Positions 1 through 8,222 of a stretch of DNA of 64,000 nucleotides are shown here, one piece after another. Position 1 is the first letter of the stretch, and the number at the start of each line of letters is the position of its first letter. The translations under genes were made by a program, and so were the position numbers. The notes under the pieces were generated by a model, which saw nothing but the letters and a program-made list of their open reading frames with translations, was not told the origin of the DNA and made no database searches. This DNA is from JBFMCT01 sp046565765 (GTDB lineage Bacteria > Actinomycetota > Acidimicrobiia > Acidimicrobiales > AC-14). The stretch spans positions 27,159 to 91,158 of the forward strand of contig JBKHXX010000053.1 of the NCBI GenBank assembly GCA_046565765.1, given 5' to 3'.

Positions 1-54
1 CAGGGCGGCGCGGATGCGTTCGTCGTCCTCCACGATCAGGATCCGGGCCGCCAC
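1..54 (-). CDS. Response regulator, N-terminal fragment (cut by window edge)
   Basis: Only the first 18 codons lie inside the window, read leftwards from a GTG at 54. They encode the classic start of a receiver domain: a hydrophobic beta strand (ARILIV) followed by the acidic triplet EDD and then ERIRAAL. In receiver domains these acidic residues bind the Mg2+ needed for phosphorylation. The output domain is off the edge, so the type of regulator cannot be told. The gene is divergent from the MOSC gene, with about 60 bp between the two starts. Confidence 0.7.
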   Translation of the reverse strand, partial: MAARILIVEDDERIRAAL

Positions 55-114
55 CCCGACATTCTCGACGAAACGGGAGCGTGCCGCCCGGACAGGTCTG
101 GCACGCTGCGGGAG

Positions 115-660
115 ATGGGCGCCCGGGTCGAAGCCGTGCACTTCAGCGGTTCGCACACGCTGCGCAAGGCGGCGCGGCCGGAGATCCGGCTGATCGCCGG
201 GGTGGGGGTCGAGGGGGACGTGCATGCCGGGGCCACCGTGCAGCACCGGTCCAGGCTGGCCCGGCGCGCCGCTGAGCCCAACCTCCGCCAGGTCCACCTG
301 CTCCAGGCCGAGCTGCACGACGAGCTGCGCCAGGCCGGCCGGCCCCCGGTGGAGGCGGGCGACATGGGGGAGAACGTGACGACGCGCGGCATCGACCTGT
401 TGAGCCTCCCGGCCGGCACGCGCCTGCGGCTGGGGGCGGAGGCGGTGGTGGAGCTGACCGGACTGCGCCACCCGTGCAAGCAGCTGGAAAGGCTGCGGCC
501 AGGCCTCATGGAGGCCATGCTCAACCGTGACGCAGCCGGGAACCCCAACCGGCGGGCGGGCGTGATGGCGGTGGTGGCCGCGGGCGGCACGGTGCGACCA
601 GGCGACCCCATCGCCGTGGTGCTCCCACCCGAGCCGCACCTGCCGCTGCCCGTCGTGTGA
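115..660 (+). CDS. MOSC domain-containing protein
   Basis: This 181-aa protein is essentially one MOSC domain, the fold shared with the C-terminal part of molybdenum-cofactor sulfurases and with YiiM/YuaD-like proteins. The typical early signature GVGVEGDVHAG is at about residues 30-40. GDMGENVTT follows at about 82-90, and the conserved cysteine (Cys121) sits in GLRHPCKQL. In characterised relatives this cysteine carries sulfur or contacts the molybdenum ligand. No other domain is present, so it is a stand-alone MOSC protein whose substrate cannot be named. Its stop codon overlaps the GTG start of the UbiB-type kinase, so the two are probably translated together. Confidence 0.85.
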   Translation: MGARVEAVHFSGSHTLRKAARPEIRLIAGVGVEGDVHAGATVQHRSRLARRAAEPNLRQVHLLQAELHDELRQAGRPPVEAGDMGENVTTRGIDLLSLPAGTRLRLGAEAVVELTGLRHPCKQLERLRPGLMEAMLNRDAAGNPNRRAGVMAVVAAGGTVRPGDPIAVVLPPEPHLPLPVV

Positions 661-2108
661 TTCCGCACCGGGCGGTGCGGCGGCGCCTGGCCCGTACCGC
701 TCGGGTGGCCGCCACGGCCGCCGGGCGGGCTGCCACCGGGCGGGGCCAGGCGACGCAGGCCGGGGCCCTCGGGCCGGTCGTCGAAGCCTTCCAGGAGCTG
801 GGGGCGACCTACGTCAAGCTGGGCCAGCTCATCGGCTCGTCGCCCGGGATCTTCGGGGCCGCCTGGTCGACCGCCTTCCGCTCGGTGCTCGACTCGGGCC
901 CCGCCCTGCCGCCCGGGGCGGCGAGGGCCGAGGTGGAGGCCGAGCTGGGGCGGCCCGTCGAGCGGCTCTTCGAGTCGTTCGAGGACAGGCCGCTGGCGGC
1001 AGCCTCCATCGCCGTCGTGCACCGGGCCCGGCTGCCGGGGGGTGAGCCGGTCGCGGTCAAGGTGCTGCGCCCCGGCATCGGGCCGGTCGTGCAGGCCGAC
1101 GTCGCCATCCTCGGCCCGCTCGTCCGCTTCCTTTCGCGCCAGGGCCTGGAGCAGGTCGCCGCCGTCCATTCCTTCCTGGGCGGCCTCCGCCAGCAGGTCG
1201 CCGAAGAGCTCGACCTCCGCAACGAGGCCGCCGCGATGGCCCGGTTCCGCGAGCTGTTCGCCGACATGGGCCTCGACCGCATCGTCGTGCCGGCGGTGCA
1301 CGGGAGCCACTCTGGGCGGCGGGTCCTGACCATGGAGCTCCTCGACGGCGTGGCCATCGACGACCCGGCCACGGTCGACTGGGGCGGCGCCGATCCCAGG
1401 GTCCTGCTGCTCCAGCTGCTCAAGGGCTGGTTCACCACGGCGGTCGTGGACGGTGTGTTCCACGGCGACCTGCACGCCGGCAACATGCTGCTGCTGCGGG
1501 ACGGCCGGCTGGGGATGATCGACTGGGGCATCCTCGGCCGCCTCGACCCGGCGACCCACTGGCTCTTCCGGCGCATGCTCGAAGCGTGCCTGGGCGACAC
1601 CGCCGGCTGGCGCGACGTGGCCGAGGTCTACCGGGTCATGGGCCTGAGCATGCAGGACGACTTCGGCATGCCCGACGACGTCGCCGCCACCATCGCCCGG
1701 GCCCAGCTGGAGCCCATCCTCACCCGGCCCTTCGGCCGCATCGACCTCAACCGGCTGTTCGTCACCAGCCGCGACGCGGCAGGGGCGATGCGGGCCGCGA
1801 ACGGCGCCGAGTCGCCGAGGGAGCGGTGGGAGCGTTGGCGCGCCGCCCGCCGCCACGGCCGCCGGGTCGTGGCCGCCGACCTGCGGGAGAGCCCGTTCGA
1901 CCGGGCCAACTTCATGCTGGGCAAGCAGCTGCTCTACGTGGAGCGCTTCGGGAAGCTCTACCTGCCGGACGTGCCGCTGCTCCACGACCGCCGCTTCGTC
2001 AGGCGGCTGCTGGCGAGCCCCGGGCCGCCCTCGCCGCTGACCCGAGGCCACGGATCCTCGGGCCCGGTCAGGCCGGGAGGCGGCCCAGGAGTGCCCGGGC
2101 CCTGGTGA
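657..2108 (+). CDS. ABC1/UbiB-family atypical kinase
   Basis: The 483-aa protein belongs to the UbiB/ABC1/ADCK atypical kinase family. It has the family-specific KLGQ motif at about residues 57-60 and an alanine-rich nucleotide loop (AAASIAVVH, with V where Q is usual). The catalytic segment HGDLHAGN and the metal-binding DWG follow at roughly 275-300. Bacterial members support isoprenoid-quinone biosynthesis or lipid homeostasis. No long C-terminal membrane helix pair is obvious. The GTG start overlaps the MOSC stop (GTGA), and the 3' end overlaps the convergent Lon-STAND gene by 41 bp. Confidence 0.85.
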   Translation: MIPHRAVRRRLARTARVAATAAGRAATGRGQATQAGALGPVVEAFQELGATYVKLGQLIGSSPGIFGAAWSTAFRSVLDSGPALPPGAARAEVEAELGRPVERLFESFEDRPLAAASIAVVHRARLPGGEPVAVKVLRPGIGPVVQADVAILGPLVRFLSRQGLEQVAAVHSFLGGLRQQVAEELDLRNEAAAMARFRELFADMGLDRIVVPAVHGSHSGRRVLTMELLDGVAIDDPATVDWGGADPRVLLLQLLKGWFTTAVVDGVFHGDLHAGNMLLLRDGRLGMIDWGILGRLDPATHWLFRRMLEACLGDTAGWRDVAEVYRVMGLSMQDDFGMPDDVAATIARAQLEPILTRPFGRIDLNRLFVTSRDAAGAMRAANGAESPRERWERWRAARRHGRRVVAADLRESPFDRANFMLGKQLLYVERFGKLYLPDVPLLHDRRFVRRLLASPGPPSPLTRGHGSSGPVRPGGGPGVPGPW

Positions 2109-5100
2109 GCACGCGGGGCAGCGGCAGCCGAGCGGCTGTGGCGGCGGCCGCTTCGGCCATCTCCCGGGCCCGTTCCCGGTCGCCGGCCCCGCCCCGGCGG
2201 GTCAGCATCTCGGCGAAGTCCACCCGGGTGTGGCCTTCCCACGTGGGCGACCGCAGCCGGGCCGAGCCGACCTCGATGGCCATCTCGAAGTGGGCGGCGG
2301 CGTCGTCCCAACGGTGCCCGAGGCCGGCCAGGATGCCGAGGTAGCGGTCTACCGGTCCGAGGCTGGCGATGGCGAGGCCCACCACGACCGTCTGCCCGGA
2401 CCGGGGCCGCAGCAGGTCGTACAGGGTGGGGACGAGGCGCAGGTCCCCCGTGGCGGCGCACGCCTCGGCGAGGAAGGCCAGGCTCGTCGACCACATGGCG
2501 TCGCTCTCGGAGTGCTGCCAGCCGGCGTGGACCAGGTCGTCGATGACGCGCCGGGCATCGTCGAAGCGGCCTTCGTCGCAGGCCAGCGCGGCCCGCGCCG
2601 CCTGGACGGCGAGGCCGATGCCCTCGAAGGCCGATCCCTGGGCGGTGGCCTCGGCCACCCGGTCCAGGAGAGGACCGATGCCCGAGAACCGACCTTCCTC
2701 GCGGAAGGCCAGCATGCGCTGGACGTACAGGTAGACCACCGACGTGAGCGAGTCCACCCGCAGCCCGAGGGCTTCGTCGGACAACCGTCGGGATTCGGCG
2801 AAGCGTCCGTCGAGGTGGGCGAAGAGGGGCCGGATGACGGCTGCGCCCCATCGCGCGTACCCGTGGTGCAGCCGGGGCCCGAGGGTGGCCAGCCCCTCCA
2901 GCGCCTGCTCCGCCGCGCTCCGCTCCCCGAGCTCGAGGAGGTGGATGATCCGGAACCCGTGCGCCCATGCCTCGACGTCCCGCTCGCCGGAGGCGATGGC
3001 CACGGCGAGTGTCTCCTCCGCCACCGCCAGTCGCTCGCTGGCGGCCTCGTGGTAGGTGTAGTGGCCCAGGAGCCGTGACAGCAGGGCCCACGCCAGCGCC
3101 ACCGGGTCGCCCGAGCGCCGGGCGTCCTCCAGGATCTTCGCCACCGCCGGCATGGGGTAGGCGCGGGGATCGCGGCGGGCCGCCATGACCAGCTCGAAGG
3201 TGGTACGGCCCCGGAGGCGGGCCACCTGGGGGTGGGCGGAGCCCTCCGCCATCGCGGTGGCTTCCTCGAGCCAGCCGATCAGCTGGTCGTCGGTGCGACC
3301 GAGGTCCTCCGGCGGGCCGGCCAGCCCCAGGGTGGCCTCGATGACCACGTCCGGAAGGGCGGCGTCGAGGGCGATCTCGCGTGCCTCCTCGAAGAACGGC
3401 CTGGCCCTGGCTTCCTCGCCGACGTAGGAGTTGGAGCGGCCCGCCTCCAGCAGGAGCCGGGCGCGCCGCTCGGGGAGTTCGACCTCGGCCAGGTCGAAGG
3501 CCTGCACCGCCCGCTCCCGGAACTCCCGCACGTCCTCGTAGCCGAGCCGCCTGGTCATCTCCTCGGCCGCCTGCTCGGCGTAGCGGAGTGCCCGCTTCCA
3601 GACGTCCCCGCCCACGGACGGGGCGGCGTCGCCGTAGTACCGGGCCAGCTCCACGACGGGGGGACGGGCGGCCTCGGCCTCGGCCTTGCGCTCCAGCGCC
3701 TGGGCCAGGGCGACGTTGAAGCGGGCCGCTTCGGCGGGGGGGACGGAGCGGCGGACGGCGTCGCGCGTGCGGTCGTGCTCGAAGGCGTAGCGGCCGGGCC
3801 CTGCGGGCTTCACGAACCGCGCCGCGGTGGCCGCCGCCAGGTCGGCGGCCACGACGTCGGGCCCGACGATCCCCGCCTCCCCGAGCAGGAGGGCGGAGAA
3901 CTCGTTCCGCCGCACCATCGACGCGAGCTGGAGGGTGCGGAGGCCGGAGAAGACCCGCAGCCGGCGGTCGATCACCTCGGGGCCGACCGCGTACACGGCC
4001 CCTACCAGGTCGTCGTCGCCCGCCTCGGCCCGCTCCCGCAGCAGCCGCAGGTGGTTGGCCACGTCGAGGGGGTTGCCCGCCGTCACCGCCTCCAGGGCCT
4101 GCGAGATGGCTTCGCCCGCCACGGTGGCGGGCAGCTGCGAGCCCACCCAGGATCGGAGGGCGGCGCCGGTGAGCCCGGTGAGGGTGAGGTCCTCCACCGC
4201 GCCCTGGGCACGCATGTCGGCCAACGTGGCGGCCGCCTCCACCGAGGCGCCGGGCGCATCGGGCCGGTAGGTGGCGACGACCAGCACGCCCGGCGGCCCG
4301 GAGGGGTCGAGCAGGCGGCGCAGGACCGGCCACGTGTCGTCGCCGGCCCACTGGAGGTCGTCGAGCACCACCAGGAGGGGGGCTCGCCGCTGCGCGCAAG
4401 CCCGGACGACCGCCTCCACGGCTCGGCTCTTCCGCTCGAGCAGGAGCCGGGCGGTCGGGGCCTCCATCGTGGCGGGCGGGGCGCCGAAGTGGTCGGGGAG
4501 CGAGGTGGCGAGGTGCTCCACCAACGACGCCAGCCACGGCCCGAAGGTGCGGGCGTGGCTCCTGAGCTGCTCGGCCGTCAGCCCGTCCACGAACCGCTCC
4601 ATCACCGGTTCGAGGACGCGTGTCTCGTGGGACTTGGCCCGCCCCAGCACTGCGGGGGCGCCCGCACCCGCCGCCTCGGCGACGAAGTCGGCCACCAGAC
4701 CGCTCTTGCCGATACCGGAGCCGCCCAGGACGAGCACCATCCGCGGGCCCGGTCGGGCGCCGGCGGCCGCCGCCCAGGCCCGGGCCAGGGCCTGCCGCTC
4801 GGCGTCACGCTCGTAGAGGCGCTCGGGGCGCTGGCCGAGGAAGGCTTCCACGTCGGGACCGGCCAGCCGGAACGCTTCCGCGGCGGCGGCCGCGAGGGTG
4901 TCGACCGGCACCTGGCGGTGGTAGGGGGTGCGCTCACGGCTGCCGCGCGCCGGGTAGAGGAAGGGCACCTCGGCGGAGGCCGCGGCGCGGGCTTTCGCCT
5001 CGACGCCTCCCACCGCCTCGACCGTGCCCTCGGCGGTGACCAGGCCGGTGGCGGCGCACACAGGCCCCGTCCGCAGCGTCCACTGCGGCAGGAAGGCGTG

Positions 5101-5811
5101 GAGGGTGGCCAGGGCGATGGCGAGCCCCATGGACGGGCCGTCGTGGCTGACCGTGTCCTGCTCGACCTGGAAGGGGGTGGGGACGGCGGTGTCGCGGGCG
5201 AGCGGCCAGCGCAGGCCGCCCCGGTACACCCGCACGGCCCGGGCGCCCTCCAGGCCGGCGAGGGCAGGGCCGACGGCGCCGGCGCGGAGCACGCCGAAGG
5301 CGGCGGCCACCGCGTCGGTGGCGACCGCCCGCAGCGGGCCGGCGTCGGCCCGGTCGCCGCTGAAGCGGGCGTCCACCGTCACCGGGGGGTGGTCCCGCCG
5401 CCCGCCGCCGGCCGGCCCCATCTCGACCTGCACCAGCAGCCGGAAGAGGGCGCCCCGGCCGTCTTCCAACGCGGCGGCCGCGTAGGCGTCCCCCCAGAGG
5501 CTCGGCACGCCCGCCCGGTCCAGGAACTCCCGCATGCCCGCCGGTGGCCGCCGGGCCGGGTGGGCCCGGAAGGCGGCGAGGGCGAGCTCGTGGCGCACGC
5601 CCGACCCGCTGCCCGCCACCGCCCCGGCCAGGAGAGCGTCCGCCGCCTCCTCGGCGCCGACGGCGCCTGCGGTGAGGGCGCGGGCCACCAGCCGCTCGAG
5701 GTCACGGCGCACGCCGCCGTCGCGCAGGGCGATGTCGACGGCCTCGTCCTCGGTCTCGAGCAGGTACTCGCGGTACAGCCGCTCCGCAGCCAGCGCGATC
5801 TCTGCCCGCAT
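2068..5811 (-). CDS. Lon (S16) protease domain fused to STAND-type ATPase and helical repeats
   Basis: This 1247-aa protein has a rare architecture. Residues about 140-300 look like a Lon proteolytic domain. Ser227 sits in HDGPSMG, matching DGPSAG of Lon, and Lys273 in VGGVEAK, matching the second Lys of GGLKEK in E. coli Lon. The Ser-Lys spacing is 46 residues, against 43 in E. coli Lon. A P-loop NTPase follows, with Walker A GGSGIGKS at about 363-370, Walker B VVLDDLQW at about 481-488 and an ATYRPD segment at about 513-518, as in AAA_16/STAND ATPases. Residues about 560-1247 are alanine- and leucine-rich helical repeats resembling TPRs. Canonical Lon has ATPase before protease, and here the order is reversed. 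It is the last gene of a three-gene operon and starts 4 bp after the previous stop. A sensor or effector protease is inferred, and the substrate is unknown. Confidence 0.75.
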   Translation of the reverse strand: MRAEIALAAERLYREYLLETEDEAVDIALRDGGVRRDLERLVARALTAGAVGAEEAADALLAGAVAGSGSGVRHELALAAFRAHPARRPPAGMREFLDRAGVPSLWGDAYAAAALEDGRGALFRLLVQVEMGPAGGGRRDHPPVTVDARFSGDRADAGPLRAVATDAVAAAFGVLRAGAVGPALAGLEGARAVRVYRGGLRWPLARDTAVPTPFQVEQDTVSHDGPSMGLAIALATLHAFLPQWTLRTGPVCAATGLVTAEGTVEAVGGVEAKARAAASAEVPFLYPARGSRERTPYHRQVPVDTLAAAAAEAFRLAGPDVEAFLGQRPERLYERDAERQALARAWAAAAGARPGPRMVLVLGGSGIGKSGLVADFVAEAAGAGAPAVLGRAKSHETRVLEPVMERFVDGLTAEQLRSHARTFGPWLASLVEHLATSLPDHFGAPPATMEAPTARLLLERKSRAVEAVVRACAQRRAPLLVVLDDLQWAGDDTWPVLRRLLDPSGPPGVLVVATYRPDAPGASVEAAATLADMRAQGAVEDLTLTGLTGAALRSWVGSQLPATVAGEAISQALEAVTAGNPLDVANHLRLLRERAEAGDDDLVGAVYAVGPEVIDRRLRVFSGLRTLQLASMVRRNEFSALLLGEAGIVGPDVVAADLAAATAARFVKPAGPGRYAFEHDRTRDAVRRSVPPAEAARFNVALAQALERKAEAEAARPPVVELARYYGDAAPSVGGDVWKRALRYAEQAAEEMTRRLGYEDVREFRERAVQAFDLAEVELPERRARLLLEAGRSNSYVGEEARARPFFEEAREIALDAALPDVVIEATLGLAGPPEDLGRTDDQLIGWLEEATAMAEGSAHPQVARLRGRTTFELVMAARRDPRAYPMPAVAKILEDARRSGDPVALAWALLSRLLGHYTYHEAASERLAVAEETLAVAIASGERDVEAWAHGFRIIHLLELGERSAAEQALEGLATLGPRLHHGYARWGAAVIRPLFAHLDGRFAESRRLSDEALGLRVDSLTSVVYLYVQRMLAFREEGRFSGIGPLLDRVAEATAQGSAFEGIGLAVQAARAALACDEGRFDDARRVIDDLVHAGWQHSESDAMWSTSLAFLAEACAATGDLRLVPTLYDLLRPRSGQTVVVGLAIASLGPVDRYLGILAGLGHRWDDAAAHFEMAIEVGSARLRSPTWEGHTRVDFAEMLTRRGGAGDRERAREMAEAAAATAARLPLPRVLTRARALLGRLPA

Positions 5812-5815
5812 GCGC

Positions 5816-7057
5816 TCAGCCGATGTCGAGCTCCAACCGCTCCACCAGCTCCCCCTTGAACTTGACCGGCGAGACCTTGGCCAGCTTCAGCTGGAAGAAG
5901 CCCTCGTCGTCCACCTGGCCCTCCGCCGTCAGCGTTCCCGCCTCGACGGTGTCCTTGCCGTCCGGGCTCAGGGCGGCGATGGCCTCGCTGCGCAGAACGC
6001 AGAAGACCCGGACCGCCTGCCGGCGGCGTGACCGCTTGGCGAACCCGCGCGCCCACAGGGTCGAGCCCTCCCGCCTGACCTCCACCTCGATGGGCGGCTT
6101 CCCCGTGGTGCGCCAGAAGATCCGGTCGCCCGTGCCGCCCATCCGGGCCCAGCTGTAGCTCGTGCCCGCAGCCACCGGGGTGCGCATGCCGACGTGGGCT
6201 GCTCGGGAGCTCCGGTTCCGCAGGCGCAGCTCGAAGGCCCGCAGCACGACGGCGCTGGCGGCCGAGGTGGACTCGACGTGCACGAGCACCGTGGCGTCGG
6301 CGTCGACCGGCTCGGAGAGCTCGACGTGGGCGGTGGCCACCTCGCCGACCGGCCGGAAGGGCACGGGCGTGGCCGACCACGGCTCGGGGCTGAGCACGGT
6401 GGCCCGTAGCCGGAGCGGCTGCCGGGGACGGAGGGGGCGGGCCGTGAGGCGGGCGAGGCCGGGTAGGACCTCCACCTCGATGGACGGGGCGATGCCGCAG
6501 CCCGTGGCCACCAGCGCGGGCAGGGTGGCCACGGCAGAGGCCCCACCGTTCCCGGCGGCCACCGGGCGCCCCACCGCCAGGAACCCGCCCTCCCACTCGG
6601 CCGGGGGTGCCGGCGCCCGGCCCCGGGCCGGTGCCGGCGGTTGGCCGGCGATGCGGCACGCGGCGTGCAGCACCGGCCATTGGACCCGGCGCAGGGCGCG
6701 CCACTCGGCGGCGGGGATGGTGGCGGGCCGGCCGCCGGCGGTGCGGCGGTCGTCGACCAAGGCGAGGCTGTGGCGCGCCAGCGTCGGGCCCAGGTGGTCG
6801 GCCAGCAGGAGCCGCCAGCAGGGGGGCAGGGGGGTGGGGAGGAGGGCCTGGAGCTTGGCCAGCCGCCCCGGCTCGGTCGAGTCGAAGAAGGTGAACAACC
6901 CCTCGACCACCTCGTCGCCGTCGAAGTGCCCCCCCTCGCCCAGCGTGACGGTGAGCACGCCGAGGGCGGCGTCGTAGCTCACGTGGCCGGCGCGGCCGGT
7001 GGCGCGCCCGGCCGCCCGCGGGGCGCGACCGCCGGACGTGCTCATCACGTCAGGCAT
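5816..7057 (-). CDS. Uncharacterised 413-aa protein in the Lon-STAND operon
   Basis: I do not recognise this family. There is no signal peptide or membrane helix. The N-terminal 130 residues look mixed alpha/beta, including a short GEGGHFDGDEV segment. A proline- and alanine-rich linker follows (about 135-150), and then a beta-rich C-terminal half of repeated strand-like segments. It ends in a basic stretch (KRSRRRQ) and a final beta hairpin. The beta-rich half suggests a binding or scaffold module, but this is weak inference. The ATG at 7057 overlaps the end of the upstream gene by 8 bp (an alternative ATG is at 7045), and the Lon-STAND gene follows after 4 bp, so the three genes are almost certainly one transcriptional unit. 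Confidence 0.7.
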   Translation of the reverse strand: MPDVMSTSGGRAPRAAGRATGRAGHVSYDAALGVLTVTLGEGGHFDGDEVVEGLFTFFDSTEPGRLAKLQALLPTPLPPCWRLLLADHLGPTLARHSLALVDDRRTAGGRPATIPAAEWRALRRVQWPVLHAACRIAGQPPAPARGRAPAPPAEWEGGFLAVGRPVAAGNGGASAVATLPALVATGCGIAPSIEVEVLPGLARLTARPLRPRQPLRLRATVLSPEPWSATPVPFRPVGEVATAHVELSEPVDADATVLVHVESTSAASAVVLRAFELRLRNRSSRAAHVGMRTPVAAGTSYSWARMGGTGDRIFWRTTGKPPIEVEVRREGSTLWARGFAKRSRRRQAVRVFCVLRSEAIAALSPDGKDTVEAGTLTAEGQVDDEGFFQLKLAKVSPVKFKGELVERLELDIG

Positions 7058-7685
7058 CGACGCCCACGATGGCCTGCTTGAGGCACGCCAGCTGGTTCTC
7101 GCAGCAGTCGGCCGACGGGATCTCCGTCACGCACGGGGCCGGGCGGTCGATGCGGGGCCGGGCCTGCGGGTCGATGTCACGGGTGCGGAGGCAGAAGGCG
7201 GGGCAGCGGTCGCTCAGGCGGCCGGCGGCCAGGGCGCCGTAGTGCCGGCGGGTGAGGGAGTGCCTGGCGAAGGCGGTGACGAGCGAGAAGCGGCCCTCGC
7301 CGTGGTGCTCGATGACGGCCATCCGGAAGGTGAACTCCGTACCCTCCCGCAGGCGGTACAGGGCGAACCGGGGAGGGAGTCCCCGCTTCGGCGGTTGCTC
7401 GACGACCAGGCACGGCCGCACCGCGGCGTGGAGAAAGTCCTCCCACGCCCGAGGGCCGTGGCCGGGGATGACGTGCTCGTGCACGCGCCCCCACGGAGAG
7501 GCCACCACCCGGCCCCATCCGAGCTCGTAGCCGAACCCGGGAACAACAGCCGCCCCACCGCCGTCGACGGGCAGCCACGGGTAGCGCTCGCGAACATCGG
7601 GCACGGCGGTCAGCCGGGGCGCCGTCACCTCGCAACATGCCTCGAGCGCGGGACCGCCGCGGGTGCCTCCTTCGTCGATCGCCAC
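7050..7685 (-). CDS. Uncharacterised 211-aa protein, first gene of the Lon-STAND operon
   Basis: The protein has no signal peptide or membrane segment. Its core (about residues 75-150) is an alternating beta pattern, with YRLREGTEFTFRMAVIEHH followed by RFSLVTAF. This loosely recalls barnase/EndoU/RelE-like (BECR) nuclease folds, a resemblance I hold weakly. The C-terminal 35 residues are cysteine-rich, including an adjacent pair (CVTEIPSADCCENQLAC), which could bind metal or form a redox pair. I chose the GTG at 7685 because GGGAG lies about 8 nt upstream. An in-frame TTG at 7700 is possible but has no good ribosome site. It overlaps the next gene by 8 bp and heads the operon. Confidence 0.6.
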   Translation of the reverse strand: MAIDEGGTRGGPALEACCEVTAPRLTAVPDVRERYPWLPVDGGGAAVVPGFGYELGWGRVVASPWGRVHEHVIPGHGPRAWEDFLHAAVRPCLVVEQPPKRGLPPRFALYRLREGTEFTFRMAVIEHHGEGRFSLVTAFARHSLTRRHYGALAAGRLSDRCPAFCLRTRDIDPQARPRIDRPAPCVTEIPSADCCENQLACLKQAIVGVDA

Positions 7686-7772
7686 GCCCCGCTCTCCCAA
7701 ACAGGAAATGGGCGGGAACGCTCGAGCAGCGAATCGTGTGAACTTGCCCCGCCGTCTTCGCCGGTGCCGGGG

Positions 7773-7802
7773 AGCCTAACCGGGCCGAGTGGGGCCGGGC
7801 AA
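7773..7802 (-). promoter_or_regulatory. Possible promoter of the Lon-STAND operon
   Basis: Read on the minus strand, a TTGCCC hexamer (7797-7802) is followed after 18 bp by TAGGCT (7773-7778), about 90 bp before the first gene of the operon. The match to a sigma-70-like promoter is moderate. Its main support is that it sits back to back with a better plus-strand promoter in the same short gap. Confidence 0.3.
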
Positions 7803-7822
7803 CCGGCGCCTTGACGGCCGGT
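7802..7822. promoter_or_regulatory. Operator-like inverted repeat over the -35 of the divergent promoter
   Basis: ACCGGC (7802-7807) and GCCGGT (7817-7822) are perfect 6-bp inverted arms separated by 9 bp. The 9-bp centre contains the TTGACG -35 hexamer of the plus-strand promoter, and the element just touches the possible minus-strand -35. A dimeric helix-turn-helix protein bound here could control both directions. The nearby XRE-family regulator is one candidate, but that link is inference. Confidence 0.35.
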
Positions 7823-7840
7823 GCAGGCCTGCCGTATTCT
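7811..7840 (+). promoter_or_regulatory. Sigma-70-like promoter, TTGACG-N18-TATTCT
   Basis: TTGACG at 7811-7816 and TATTCT at 7835-7840 are separated by 18 bp, a near-consensus vegetative promoter. Such matches are uncommon in this very GC-rich DNA. It would start a plus-strand transcript near 7847, running through the structured leader into the small membrane-peptide gene at 8223. Confidence 0.55.
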
Positions 7841-7890
7841 TCCGAAGCCGTCGCCACATCCGCCGTCCACAACGGAATGACCTCCACCGT

Positions 7891-8013
7891 ATGGACGAAA
7901 GGAACGTGAGCGACATGACCGCATCACCATCGGCTACGGCGGGTTGTCGGCCGAGCCATGACGGCAGGGATGGCGGCCGGCCCGGGCGAGGCCCGCCTCC
8001 CCGGCGCACCTAG
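7891..8013 (+). CDS. Possible short upstream ORF (40 codons)
   Basis: This is the first ATG frame after the predicted plus-strand promoter. It encodes a polar peptide rich in Arg, Gly and Pro, with no recognisable motif. An internal ATG at 7915 has an AAGGAA sequence about 11 nt upstream and would give 32 residues. Nothing else supports coding. It may be a leader peptide or noncoding leader RNA. Confidence 0.2.
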   Translation: MDERNVSDMTASPSATAGCRPSHDGRDGGRPGRGPPPRRT

Positions 8014-8020
8014 GCGCTTC

Positions 8021-8214
8021 CCGCCCGAATGGGGGCGGCCCTCTCCACGCCGGCTCGACCCGACCTCGTGCCCCCTCATCCGGGGCACGGCACACCGTCC
8101 CTTCTGGGACGGCGTGTCCCACCAGCGAGCCGGGGACGGGGAGCGAGCGACTCTCGCAGCCTCGACGCCCCTGCGCTTCCCGGCTGCACCTCGCGCGCCT
8201 CTCCCCAGGGGGAG
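8021..8214 (+). ncRNA. Structured leader upstream of the 47-aa membrane peptide
   Basis: At least four hairpins lie in series. They are 8021-8026/8033-8038; 8068-8074/8082-8088 (7-bp perfect, 7-nt loop); 8092-8101/8106-8117 (10-bp stem with a 2-nt bulge, 4-nt loop); and a nested three-tier element. The last has an outer helix 8128-8134/8179-8185, a middle helix 8138-8141/8168-8171 and an inner helix 8143-8147/8153-8157. Finally, CTCCCC at 8201-8206 can pair with GGGGAG at 8209-8214, which is the ribosome-binding site of the next ORF. It could be a cis-regulatory leader or a small RNA. I do not recognise it as a known riboswitch class. Confidence 0.4.
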
Positions 8215-8222
8215 GAACCGCC

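Noticed and set aside
36..2051. A 671-codon open frame on the minus strand
   Set aside because: It lies opposite clear MOSC and UbiB genes, encodes a His/Arg/Pro-rich sequence with no motif and is a typical antisense artefact of GC-rich coding DNA.
8021..8214. Known riboswitch upstream of the small peptide
   Set aside because: I found none of the conserved cores of the cobalamin, SAM, TPP, FMN or c-di-AMP classes that I could recall. It is left as an unassigned structured leader.
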